Source: Phyllobacterium brassicacearum (GTDB lineage: Bacteria; Pseudomonadota; Alphaproteobacteria; Rhizobiales; Rhizobiaceae). Taken from it: a DNA stretch of 64,000 nucleotides. The stretch spans positions 62,001 to 126,000 of the forward strand of contig NZ_PGGO01000011.1 in the NCBI RefSeq assembly GCF_003010955.1, given 5' to 3'. The stretch's first letter is position 1, and every line of letters begins with the position of its first letter. The translations under genes and the position numbers were made by a program. Positions 1 to 7,267 of the stretch are shown one piece after another. Below the pieces are notes generated by a model that searched no databases, had not been told where the DNA came from, and worked only from the letters and a program-made list of their open reading frames with translations.

Positions 1-1
1 G

Positions 2-514
2 TTGCTGGAGACGACCACTTTCGGCGACCGTAAGTGGCCGGGCGAAGTGTTGCGTCTTGCCATGCTCATGACCAATTATCGGGAACCGATCGACTTTAGC
101 GTGAGAAAACTGGAAGAGGCGGAAAATATCCTCGCCAAGGCCCGCGAATATGTGGGCGATGTCGGCGTTGGTACTATCCCCGACGAAGCTGTCGAAATCC
201 TGTCGGACGATCTCGCCACCCCAGGCCTGATCAATTGGCTGGCTTCGATCAGGAGATCGCGGTCTCTCGAACCTGCGGACTACCGGGCAGCGTTTGGCCT
301 GTTGGGCATTGATCTGCACGCTGCTTCGATTTCGACTGAACTAGAGAGTGAGATCAACGCCAAGATTCACAACCGTTTGTCTTTGCTGGCTGCAAAAAGC
401 TTTGCAGAAGCCGATCGCATCCGCGAGGAATTGCTCGAAAAGGGCATCCAGCTGAAGGATGGCAAGGACCCGGAGACGGGCGAGCGTGTGACGACCTGGG
501 AGGTGAAGCGATGA
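2..514 (+). CDS. cysS: Cysteinyl-tRNA synthetase, C-terminal part (5' end outside window)
   Basis: This is the last 170 or so residues of cysteine-tRNA ligase, which charges tRNA-Cys with cysteine in the cytoplasm. The visible part begins in the stretch after the KMSKS region (FGDRKWPGEVLRLAML, YREPIDFS) and continues through the helical anticodon-binding domain. The catalytic Rossmann domain lies upstream of base 1. The stop TGA overlaps the next start as ATGA at 511-514, so gfa is probably translationally coupled. The window starts in mid-gene, so this is not a real truncation. Confidence 0.93.
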   Translation: MLETTTFGDRKWPGEVLRLAMLMTNYREPIDFSVRKLEEAENILAKAREYVGDVGVGTIPDEAVEILSDDLATPGLINWLASIRRSRSLEPADYRAAFGLLGIDLHAASISTELESEINAKIHNRLSLLAAKSFAEADRIREELLEKGIQLKDGKDPETGERVTTWEVKR

Positions 515-1017
515 GTCTCGACAACAGGCCCGTCTATACCGGCGGGTGTCAGTGCGGTGCCATCCGCTTCCGGGTCGAAGGCAAGCTCGGTGACGCGTCG
601 ATCTGTCATTGCCGGATGTGTCAAAAGGCATTCGGCAATTTCTTCGCGCCGTTGACATCGGTACGAGGTGCTGACTTCTCATGGACAAGGGGAGAGCCGA
701 AGCGGTTCCAGTCGTCCAATCACGTCAAACGGGGCTTCTGCGCAAACTGCGGGACCCCTCTGACTTACGAAGCGCCGGACGGCATGGCGCTTGCCATTGC
801 CGCCTTCGATCACCCGGAGGAGTTGGGTCCCACCGTCCAGTGGGGGCTGGAAGGAAAGCTTCCTTATGTCGACGATTTGTCCGCCCTTCCAGGGTACACG
901 ACCGAAGACGATCCGGAATCGGCAGAATTCGTCAAAACAATGATATCCTACCAGCACCCGGACCATGATACGGATCAGTGGCCGCCAATGGGGCCGCGAG
1001 GGGAGGCGGGCGAGTGA
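511..1017 (+). CDS. GFA/CENP-V family zinc protein
   Basis: A 168-residue protein of the glutathione-dependent formaldehyde-activating (GFA/CENP-V) fold. The zinc ligands are clear: Cys13-x-Cys15, Cys32-x-Cys34-x2-Cys37 and Cys77-x2-Cys80. Characterised members bind zinc and some act on S-hydroxymethyl-glutathione, but most are uncharacterised and the substrate cannot be read here. It sits between cysS and cimA with ATGA and GTGA overlaps on either side, so it is probably co-transcribed with them, although no shared pathway is apparent. Confidence 0.85.
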   Translation: MSLDNRPVYTGGCQCGAIRFRVEGKLGDASICHCRMCQKAFGNFFAPLTSVRGADFSWTRGEPKRFQSSNHVKRGFCANCGTPLTYEAPDGMALAIAAFDHPEELGPTVQWGLEGKLPYVDDLSALPGYTTEDDPESAEFVKTMISYQHPDHDTDQWPPMGPRGEAGE

Positions 1018-2627
1018 CAAAAGAACGGATCTATCTCTTCGACACGACATTGCGCGATGGCCAGCAGACGCCGGGCATCGACTTTTCGGTTGAGGACAAG
1101 AAGGTCATCGCCGATATGCTGGACGAGTTCGGCTTCGACTATGTCGAGGGCGGCTACCCTGGCGCGAATCCGACCGACACAGCCTTCTTTGCCGAAAAAC
1201 GCACCAAGCGCGCGAAATTTGCAGCCTTCGGCATGACGAAACGTGCGGGCGTATCAGCCTCCAACGATCCCGGTCTTGCCGGGCTCATTCGCTCGTCAGC
1301 GGACACGGTGTGTTTCGTCGGCAAGAGCTGGGACTATCATGTCCGCGTCGCACTCAGCTGCACCAATGAAGAAAATCTCGAGTCTATCGATGCTTCCGTG
1401 AAGGCGGCCATTGAAGCTGGCAAGGAAGCTATTGTCGATTGCGAGCATTTCTTCGATGGCTACAAGGCCAATCCGGACTATGCACTCGCCTGTGCGAAGA
1501 CGGCTTATGACGCGGGCGCGCGATGGATTGTCCTGTGCGATACCAATGGCGGAAGCCAGCCTGCGGAAGTGGCGGAGATTGTCCGCAAGGTGACAAAACT
1601 CATCCCTGGCGATCACCTGGGTATTCACGCTCACAACGATACGGAGCAGGCCGTTGCCAATTCGCTCGCCGCGATCGATGCCGGGGTTCGGCATGTGCAA
1701 GGCACGCTCAACGGAATCGGCGAACGCTGCGGCAATGCCAATCTCGTCACGATCATCCCGACACTGATGCTGAAGCCTGCGTGGTCGGATCGCTTCGAGA
1801 CCGGTATCAGTCTGGAGAAATTGCAGGGGCTCGCCCGCCTGTCACGCAGTTTCGACGAATTGCTGAACCGCGCGCCCAATCCTCAAGGTGCGTTTGTCGG
1901 TACGTCTGCCTTCGCCACAAAGGCCGGCATCCACGCTTCGGCCCTCATCAAGGAGCCCGCAACCTACGAACATGTTCCGCCGGAAACGGTTGGTAACCGC
2001 CGCAAGGTCATGGTCTCTGATCAGGGCGGAAAATCCAATTTCATCAATGAACTGGAACGTCGCGGTATTCCCGTTGCGAAGTCCGATCCGCGGCTCGACA
2101 CGCTGATCGCACTGGTCAAGGAGCATGAAGCGGAAGGCTATGCCTACGAGGGCGCGGATGCGAGTTTCGAATTGCTTGCGCGGCGCACGCTCGGCACTGT
2201 ACCGGAGTTCTTCAAAGTGGACTCCTTCCGTTGTATGGTCGAGCGCCGCTTCGATGCCAATGGCAATATCAAGACGGTCTCCGAAGCGGTGGTGCGTGTG
2301 GAGATAGACGGCGAGACCCGCATGTCCGTTGCGGAGGGCCATGGTCCGGTCAACGCGCTCGACCTCGCACTTCGCAAGGATATGGGCCGTTATCAGCACG
2401 AGATCGATGACCTCGTGCTGGCGGATTTCAAGGTGCGTATTCTCAATGGCGGCACGGAAGCCATTACGCGGGTTCTTATCGAGTCGACCGATTCCAGTAA
2501 CGCCCGCTGGTGGACGGTCGGCGTGTCCGACAACATTATCGATGCATCATTCCAGGCCTTGATGGACTCAGTCGTCTACAAACTGATGAAAAACCGCGAT
2601 CTGGCAGGCAAAATTGCTGCCGAATGA
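1014..2627 (+). CDS. cimA: (R)-citramalate synthase
   Basis: A DRE-TIM metallolyase of 537 residues, of the type that condenses pyruvate with acetyl-CoA to citramalate for threonine-independent isoleucine synthesis. The N-terminal motif LFDTTLRDGQQTPG carries the metal-binding Asp and catalytic Arg; HAHND near the end of the barrel supplies metal-binding histidines. A LeuA-type regulatory domain follows in the C-terminal third, so feedback by isoleucine is possible. I chose the GTG at 1014, which overlaps the gfa stop (GTGA), because the ATG at 978 only adds a poorly conserved, glycine/arginine-rich stretch inside gfa. 2-isopropylmalate synthase is the main alternative, but the length and N-terminus favour cimA. 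Confidence 0.87.
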   Translation: MTKERIYLFDTTLRDGQQTPGIDFSVEDKKVIADMLDEFGFDYVEGGYPGANPTDTAFFAEKRTKRAKFAAFGMTKRAGVSASNDPGLAGLIRSSADTVCFVGKSWDYHVRVALSCTNEENLESIDASVKAAIEAGKEAIVDCEHFFDGYKANPDYALACAKTAYDAGARWIVLCDTNGGSQPAEVAEIVRKVTKLIPGDHLGIHAHNDTEQAVANSLAAIDAGVRHVQGTLNGIGERCGNANLVTIIPTLMLKPAWSDRFETGISLEKLQGLARLSRSFDELLNRAPNPQGAFVGTSAFATKAGIHASALIKEPATYEHVPPETVGNRRKVMVSDQGGKSNFINELERRGIPVAKSDPRLDTLIALVKEHEAEGYAYEGADASFELLARRTLGTVPEFFKVDSFRCMVERRFDANGNIKTVSEAVVRVEIDGETRMSVAEGHGPVNALDLALRKDMGRYQHEIDDLVLADFKVRILNGGTEAITRVLIESTDSSNARWWTVGVSDNIIDASFQALMDSVVYKLMKNRDLAGKIAAE

Positions 2628-2692
2628 GTGAATTCGATCGGGCATTGCACAAATGGCGTGCGAAATGGCGCAAAAAACATCAACCGTCTTGA
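2624..2692 (+). CDS. Possible 22-residue small ORF coupled to cimA
   Basis: An ATG overlaps the cimA stop (ATGA) and opens a 22-codon frame ending in TGA at 2690-2692. The predicted peptide is basic and holds two tryptophans (HKWRAKWRKKHQ). The coupling position and charge are the only support; chance is a serious alternative. No function is assigned. Confidence 0.2.
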   Translation: MSEFDRALHKWRAKWRKKHQPS

Positions 2693-2751
2693 TCGATTGA
2701 TCAGCCGAATTCAATGGACGGCGCGTGGCCCGAAGAATAGGACTTCGCGTC

Positions 2752-3717
2752 ATGACCGAGCAAATCAACCATAACGGCGCCGTGACTGTTTGCCCCGTGA
2801 CAACGGAATCGACAGTTCACATGTCGGACGGCAAAAAAGGGTTCGTCTTCGCGCTCTCGGCCTATTTGCTATGGGGCGTCCTGCCGTTCTACCTGAAGAC
2901 AGTTGCCCATATGCCCGCGCTCGAGGTGGTGGCTCACCGCGTCATCTGGTCTGTGCCGATCGCCGGTGCGCTGCTCTGGTGGCTCGGTCTGTTCGGTGAT
3001 CTGAAAGTCGCGCTCACGACCCCGCGCATGCTTGCCATGGCTGTGCTGACGGCCTCGCTCATTACGCTCAACTGGGGCACCTATGTCTGGGCTATCGGCA
3101 GCGGCCATGCCATCGATACGGCGCTTGGCTATTACATCAATCCTCTGGTGAACGTTGTCCTTGGCGGCATTTTCCTCTCGGAGCGTCTGTCGAAGCCGCA
3201 AATCCTGGCCGTCGCGCTGGCAGCTTCTGCCGTGATCCTGCTGACGGTGTCGTCCGGCGGTTTGCCATGGGTTTCGCTGGTCCTCGCCTTCAGTTTTGGC
3301 TTCTACGGCTTTTTCCGCAAGACATTGCCGATCGGTCCGACACAGGGCTTCATGCTGGAGGTTCTGCTCCTCTCTGTACCTGCGCTCGGCTATATATTCT
3401 GGACGGTGTCACAGGGAACCAGCCATTTCTTCAATGGCAACGCCCATGACATCGCCCTGCTGTTGTTTGCTGGCCCAGCCACGGCGGTACCGCTCATTCT
3501 ATATGCATTTGGTGCGAAGCTCCTGCGCTACACAACGATTGGTCTTATGCAGTATATCGCGCCGACGATCGTCTTCCTGAGCGCGATATTCATCTTCGGC
3601 GAGCCATTCTCGCATATCCAGTTCATCGCCTTCGCGCTGATCTGGTCAGCACTAGCGATCTATACCTGGTCCATGTTGAACGAAGCACGCAAAGCAAGAT
3701 CAGTGGAAACGGCCTAG
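2752..3717 (+). CDS. rarD: RarD-like EamA/DMT family permease
   Basis: An integral membrane protein of about 321 residues with some ten hydrophobic segments and the EamA repeat architecture. The start of the first helix (FVFALSAYLLWGVLPFYLK) is typical of RarD, whose members are predicted small-molecule or drug/metabolite exporters; the substrate is unknown. ATG 2752 is preferred because AGGA lies 9 bases upstream. ATG 2821 would give a shorter form closer to the usual family N-terminus, and GTG 2725 is also open. The gene is convergent with the metal transporter; one CTAG serves as part of both stop codons. Confidence 0.82.
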   Translation: MTEQINHNGAVTVCPVTTESTVHMSDGKKGFVFALSAYLLWGVLPFYLKTVAHMPALEVVAHRVIWSVPIAGALLWWLGLFGDLKVALTTPRMLAMAVLTASLITLNWGTYVWAIGSGHAIDTALGYYINPLVNVVLGGIFLSERLSKPQILAVALAASAVILLTVSSGGLPWVSLVLAFSFGFYGFFRKTLPIGPTQGFMLEVLLLSVPALGYIFWTVSQGTSHFFNGNAHDIALLLFAGPATAVPLILYAFGAKLLRYTTIGLMQYIAPTIVFLSAIFIFGEPFSHIQFIAFALIWSALAIYTWSMLNEARKARSVETA

Positions 3718-4724
3718 TTTCTCGAGCCGCCGATCCTGCGTACGAGCAGATAGACGATTGCCGAGATCACCAAGGCAATGAATGCAACTACCCAGAATCC
3801 GTGCAGATTGCCGGAAAAGGGCAGGCCCTCCGTGTTCATGCCGAACAGGCCAGTTATGACATTTGTCGGCAACAGCACCGCCGTCATGACCGATAGGACA
3901 TAAAGAAACTGGTTCGACTGATCGGTGAGCTTCGCCAGCAGTTCGTCCTGCAACAATCGCGCTCGCTGTTGCAGTTGTTCTCCTTCGGCGTGCAACGTTG
4001 CGGCCCTGCGCGACAAGCCTTCGATCAGGTCGTCCAGGTCTTCGGGGAGGGCGCGGCGATCCGCATGGTCGATGTGGCGGAACAGACTTGTCGCTGCCGT
4101 CAGGTAGCGGTGAAAGACAACGATCTGGCGCCGGACCGGCACGAGCCGTTCGCGCTCGCCCTGCCAGTTTTCGCCGACGATGTGATCTTCGATTGAATCG
4201 AGCGTCTCAGCAAGTTGGGCGATTTCGGCTTTCAGAAGCTCGAGAAAGCGTCGAAAGATGGCATTGAACAGCGCAATCGGCGATGCTGGCTTGATCTTGC
4301 CACGGCTGATGGACTGCCGCACGTCGTCGACCGATTGGAGCGGATGGCGCCGCCCGCTGATGAAAAGCCGGTCGTTGAAGGCAAACCGGAAATAACCCAG
4401 TTCACGCGGATCACCATAGTGCTCGTGCTGAAGGTCGGGCAATTCGCCGAACAGCCACCCATCCTCATAGCTGATCTGGTATTGGTCCCCTGTGGCGAGA
4501 AATGTCTCCTTGACCAATTCCGGCAGGTTTTCGTCTGTTTCGATTGAGCGTCGCGCTCTGGCATCGGCAAGGGCGTAGCTCTTCCACATCCAAGCCGCCT
4601 GCGCGGAGGGAACCGCCTTTTGCAACAGCGCACCATCCGGGTCAAAACCGTGGGTTATAACAAAATCATCATTATGAAGCTTGGGGACGATGGATGCGGG
4701 ATCGGAGGTTACACTGTCCGCCAT
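3714..4724 (-). CDS. zntB: CorA/ZntB-type divalent metal transporter
   Basis: A 336-residue member of the CorA superfamily (2-TM-GxN). It has a long cytoplasmic N-terminal alpha/beta domain, a long helix rich in Glu and Arg, and two C-terminal transmembrane helices with the signature GMN at residues 295-297 (LFGMNTEG). The overall sequence looks more like the ZntB branch than classic Mg-importing CorA, so zinc or another divalent cation is a likely substrate, but selectivity cannot be read from sequence. It stands alone between rarD (convergent) and the LOG gene (same strand, 18 bases upstream), with which it may be co-transcribed. Confidence 0.85.
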   Translation of the reverse strand: MADSVTSDPASIVPKLHNDDFVITHGFDPDGALLQKAVPSAQAAWMWKSYALADARARRSIETDENLPELVKETFLATGDQYQISYEDGWLFGELPDLQHEHYGDPRELGYFRFAFNDRLFISGRRHPLQSVDDVRQSISRGKIKPASPIALFNAIFRRFLELLKAEIAQLAETLDSIEDHIVGENWQGERERLVPVRRQIVVFHRYLTAATSLFRHIDHADRRALPEDLDDLIEGLSRRAATLHAEGEQLQQRARLLQDELLAKLTDQSNQFLYVLSVMTAVLLPTNVITGLFGMNTEGLPFSGNLHGFWVVAFIALVISAIVYLLVRRIGGSRN

Positions 4725-4742
4725 GAGATCCCTTTTCGGTTC

Positions 4743-5348
4743 CTACATCCGCCCGATAATCGCTTCGTTGCCTTCGCGATCGCCCTTTGCTGAGGCACTC
4801 AGGACGGCAGGCACGATTTCTTCGGGAGCTTCTACCACGAGCGGGTTGACCAAATGTGACGTATGAACGAAGCCCTCTGCCTTCATATGATCAATGAGCG
4901 CCAGCATGGGGTTCCAGAAGCCATTGATATTGGCGAAGACCATAGGTTTCCGATGGCGACCGAGCTGCGCCCAGGTCATGATCTCCACGATCTCTTCAAC
5001 TGTGCCAATACCGCCGGGCAGGGTGACAAAAGCGTCCGACCGTTCGAACATCTTGTGCTTGCGCTCGTGCATGTCTTCGGTAACAATCAATTCGGAAAGC
5101 TGGCCAAGCGCGTGTTCGGTGGCTTCCTTGTTCATCAGGAACTTCGGAATGATCCCGGTGACCCTGCCGCCCGCAGACATGACGCCGTCTGCGACTGCGC
5201 CCATGATGCCTTTGGTGCCGCCGCCATAGACAAGCTCAAGCCCGTGCTCAGCGATAGACTTGCCGAGAAGCTTGCCACTTTGTTTGTAAATTGGATCGCG
5301 GCCGGGCGAGGAACCGCAATAGACGCAAATGGATCGAATCTTGCTCAT
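4743..5348 (-). CDS. LOG family (YvdD-like) nucleotide 5'-monophosphate phosphoribohydrolase
   Basis: A 201-residue LOG/TIGR00730 protein. The signature PGGIGTVEE is at residues 111-119, preceded by the conserved ERKHKM segment; the N-terminal CVYCGSS and YGGG loops form the Rossmann-like nucleotide site. LOG enzymes cleave ribose 5-phosphate from N6-modified AMP, giving free cytokinin-type bases; in bacteria the role is often base salvage. ATG 5348 starts exactly at the family N-terminus (SKIRSICVYC) with AAGG upstream; ATG 5384 would add 12 unlikely residues. Divergent from the LysM gene. Confidence 0.85.
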   Translation of the reverse strand: MSKIRSICVYCGSSPGRDPIYKQSGKLLGKSIAEHGLELVYGGGTKGIMGAVADGVMSAGGRVTGIIPKFLMNKEATEHALGQLSELIVTEDMHERKHKMFERSDAFVTLPGGIGTVEEIVEIMTWAQLGRHRKPMVFANINGFWNPMLALIDHMKAEGFVHTSHLVNPLVVEAPEEIVPAVLSASAKGDREGNEAIIGRM

Positions 5349-5522
5349 TCGATGAGTGGTGCCTTGTGCATCGCAAAACGTCAAGCCCGATACAAAGGCG
5401 ACAAAATGCTCGAGTGAGATTTCTGGTGAGTAAGTCTAAAGAATAGGGCTGAATCTAAAGGGTTTTCTTGTAGCTTGGTACAAAAGGCGCTAGAGCAAAA
5501 AGAACAAGAGGATCGGGGAACA

Positions 5523-6803
5523 ATGATCAACAATAAATTTGCGTTCTTGGGGTTAGGTTCAGTCGTGGCGGTGGGGCTCGCGGCTGCTTACATGGGATAC
5601 CTGCCAGGCAAGCCAACTTTGGATAAACCAGTCGCGCCCGTCAGCGGCACGGCGCAGACCGAAACTGCGCCGCAACCGCAAGCACCCGGTACCCAAACGC
5701 CCCCGGCTCCAGATACAACGGCTCCTGCCCCTCAGGCTGCGCAAACTCCTCCTGCAGCAGCTGCGCCGCAAGGTGAGGTGGCGGAGGCAAAGCCAATCGC
5801 ACCGACGTTTGATGTCTTGCGCGTCGAACCCTCGGGCGCAATGGTCATCGCCGGCAAGGCCGGCAAGAATGCAACCGTTGATCTCCTTGCACGCTCCAAC
5901 GTAATCGGTTCAACGAAATCGTCGGAGAGCGGCGACTTCGTCATCGTGTTGGATGATCCGTTGAAGCCTGGTGACTATCAGCTTGTTCTGCGTTCGACAC
6001 TGCCGGACGGAACAGCAATGACATCGCTTGAGACAGCAATTGTCTCAATTCCCGAGACAAAGACCGGCCAGGTGTTGGCGCTGGTGGAGCAGTCCGGCCA
6101 GCCAAGCCGCATGATCACCAAACCACAAGCTGTTGAACCGCCGGCTGCATCGACTGAAACAGCAACCGCCGCTGCTCCGAAGGGAGACAAGCCGGTGGTC
6201 GCACCCGATGAAAAAGCGTTGATCGCCGTTGAAGCAGTGGAGATCGAGGGCAACAAACTCTTCATTGCCGGGACGGCCGAGGCAGGTTCGACCGTCAAAG
6301 TCTATGCCAATGACGATTTGGTTGGCGTCACAAAGACTTCGCCAAACGGTCGCTTTCTCGTACAGGCGGTTCGCGAACTGGCCGTTGGTGACTACATCGT
6401 GCGCGCTGATATGATCGGCAAAGATGGTGTGACCGTTGCTGCCCGGGCAGCTGTTCCGTTCAAACGGGAAGCAGGCGACCGCGTTTCGGCCGTGGCGTCT
6501 GCGGATCCGGCTCCGGCGCCTTCGGTCGATGGTTCGCAGACCTCGACAGGTGCCGTTGCACCGCAGACGGATGCCCAGGCCGTGCAAGCCCCCGACGTCG
6601 AAGCACCTTTGAAGAATGTCGAGGGATCGGTGATCATCCGTCGGGGTGACAATCTCTGGCGAATTTCACGCCGCACTTACGGCGAGGGAATGCGCTACAC
6701 GACAATCTATCTGGCCAACAAAGAACAGATCCGCAATCCGAACATGATTTTCCCCGGGCAGGTGTTTAGCTTGCCGAAGAAGGACAAGCCGGTACAGCAA
6801 TAG
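5523..6803 (+). CDS. Membrane-anchored LysM protein with Ig-like repeats
   Basis: A 426-residue envelope protein. A hydrophobic N-terminal segment (LGLGSVVAVGLAAAYMG) acts as signal or anchor. A Pro/Ala/Gln-rich linker follows. Two related beta domains share the pattern IAG.A...STV.V...L.G.T....GRF..........GDY and resemble bacterial Ig-like domains. A LysM peptidoglycan-binding domain lies at about residues 370-418 (GDNLWRISRRTYG ... PGQVFSLP). Similar proteins are widespread in Rhizobiales but little studied. ATG 5523 is preferred because GGGGA lies just upstream; the frame is open from 5475. Divergent from the LOG gene; a structural or scaffolding cell-wall role is inferred. Confidence 0.8.
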   Translation: MINNKFAFLGLGSVVAVGLAAAYMGYLPGKPTLDKPVAPVSGTAQTETAPQPQAPGTQTPPAPDTTAPAPQAAQTPPAAAAPQGEVAEAKPIAPTFDVLRVEPSGAMVIAGKAGKNATVDLLARSNVIGSTKSSESGDFVIVLDDPLKPGDYQLVLRSTLPDGTAMTSLETAIVSIPETKTGQVLALVEQSGQPSRMITKPQAVEPPAASTETATAAAPKGDKPVVAPDEKALIAVEAVEIEGNKLFIAGTAEAGSTVKVYANDDLVGVTKTSPNGRFLVQAVRELAVGDYIVRADMIGKDGVTVAARAAVPFKREAGDRVSAVASADPAPAPSVDGSQTSTGAVAPQTDAQAVQAPDVEAPLKNVEGSVIIRRGDNLWRISRRTYGEGMRYTTIYLANKEQIRNPNMIFPGQVFSLPKKDKPVQQ

Positions 6804-6855
6804 AAAAATCGACCTGCGGTCACCCGTTTCGGAGTAGGTCATTCGTGTTTCCTGC

Positions 6856-6884
6856 TTGCATTGGAAACTTGTATCGTTTATCGC
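6856..6884 (+). promoter_or_regulatory. Candidate sigma-70 promoter of arsR-atm1
   Basis: TTGCAT at 6856-6861 and TATCGC at 6879-6884 are separated by 17 bases. Transcription would begin about 3 bases before the arsR ATG, giving a nearly leaderless mRNA. Prediction from spacing and hexamer similarity only. Confidence 0.4.
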
Positions 6885-6895
6885 CGATGAACGAT
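6873..6895 (+). promoter_or_regulatory. Palindromic operator over the arsR promoter and start
   Basis: Two 11-base arms (ATCGTTTATCG and CGATGAACGAT) flank a single central C and match at 10 of 11 pairs. The palindrome covers the candidate -10 and runs into the arsR ATG at 6894. ArsR/SmtB repressors bind imperfect palindromes at this kind of position, so autoregulation is likely. Confidence 0.55.
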
Positions 6896-7265
6896 GAAGT
6901 GCACCAATCGCTTTGAATGGTCTGTGGCAGACGCTGATACGGCGCGTGTGCTTGCCGCGCTGGCGCACCCGGCACGGTTGCGCATCGTCCGGCAACTGGC
7001 TTGCCTCGACGCCTCCTGCTGCAAGGACATCGTTGCACAACTTGACCTGGCGCAATCGACCGTGTCGCAACATCTCAAGATTCTCGTCGATGCCGGTTTA
7101 GTGCACTACCGGCCAGCAGGTCAGAGTTCCCATTACAGCATCAATCCGGAAGCATTTGCCGATGTCGCGTCGTTCATCAACGACATGGCCAATCTGTGCT
7201 GTCCGCCAGAGACAATGGTCGGGGAAGTGGCGCGGCCTCAGCCCGAAATTGTTCACAAGGATTAA
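6894..7265 (+). CDS. ArsR/SmtB family metalloregulator
   Basis: A 123-residue winged-helix repressor. The HTH reads LAQSTVSQHLKILVDAGLV (residues 52-70). Cys37, Cys42 and Cys43 sit near the alpha3 position where ArsR/CadC-type sensors carry ELCVCDL, and a C-terminal Cys102-Cys103 pair could add ligands, suggesting a thiophilic ion such as arsenite, cadmium or mercury. The exact pattern is not one I can match to a named class. It is followed by the Atm1-type exporter with only two bases between stop and start, which suggests metal-induced efflux. Confidence 0.85.
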   Translation: MKCTNRFEWSVADADTARVLAALAHPARLRIVRQLACLDASCCKDIVAQLDLAQSTVSQHLKILVDAGLVHYRPAGQSSHYSINPEAFADVASFINDMANLCCPPETMVGEVARPQPEIVHKD

Positions 7266-7267
7266 TC

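Noticed and set aside
5464-5500. TTGTAG-17-TAGAGC as promoter of the LysM gene
   Set aside because: Spacing is right but both hexamers are poor; not strong enough to list.
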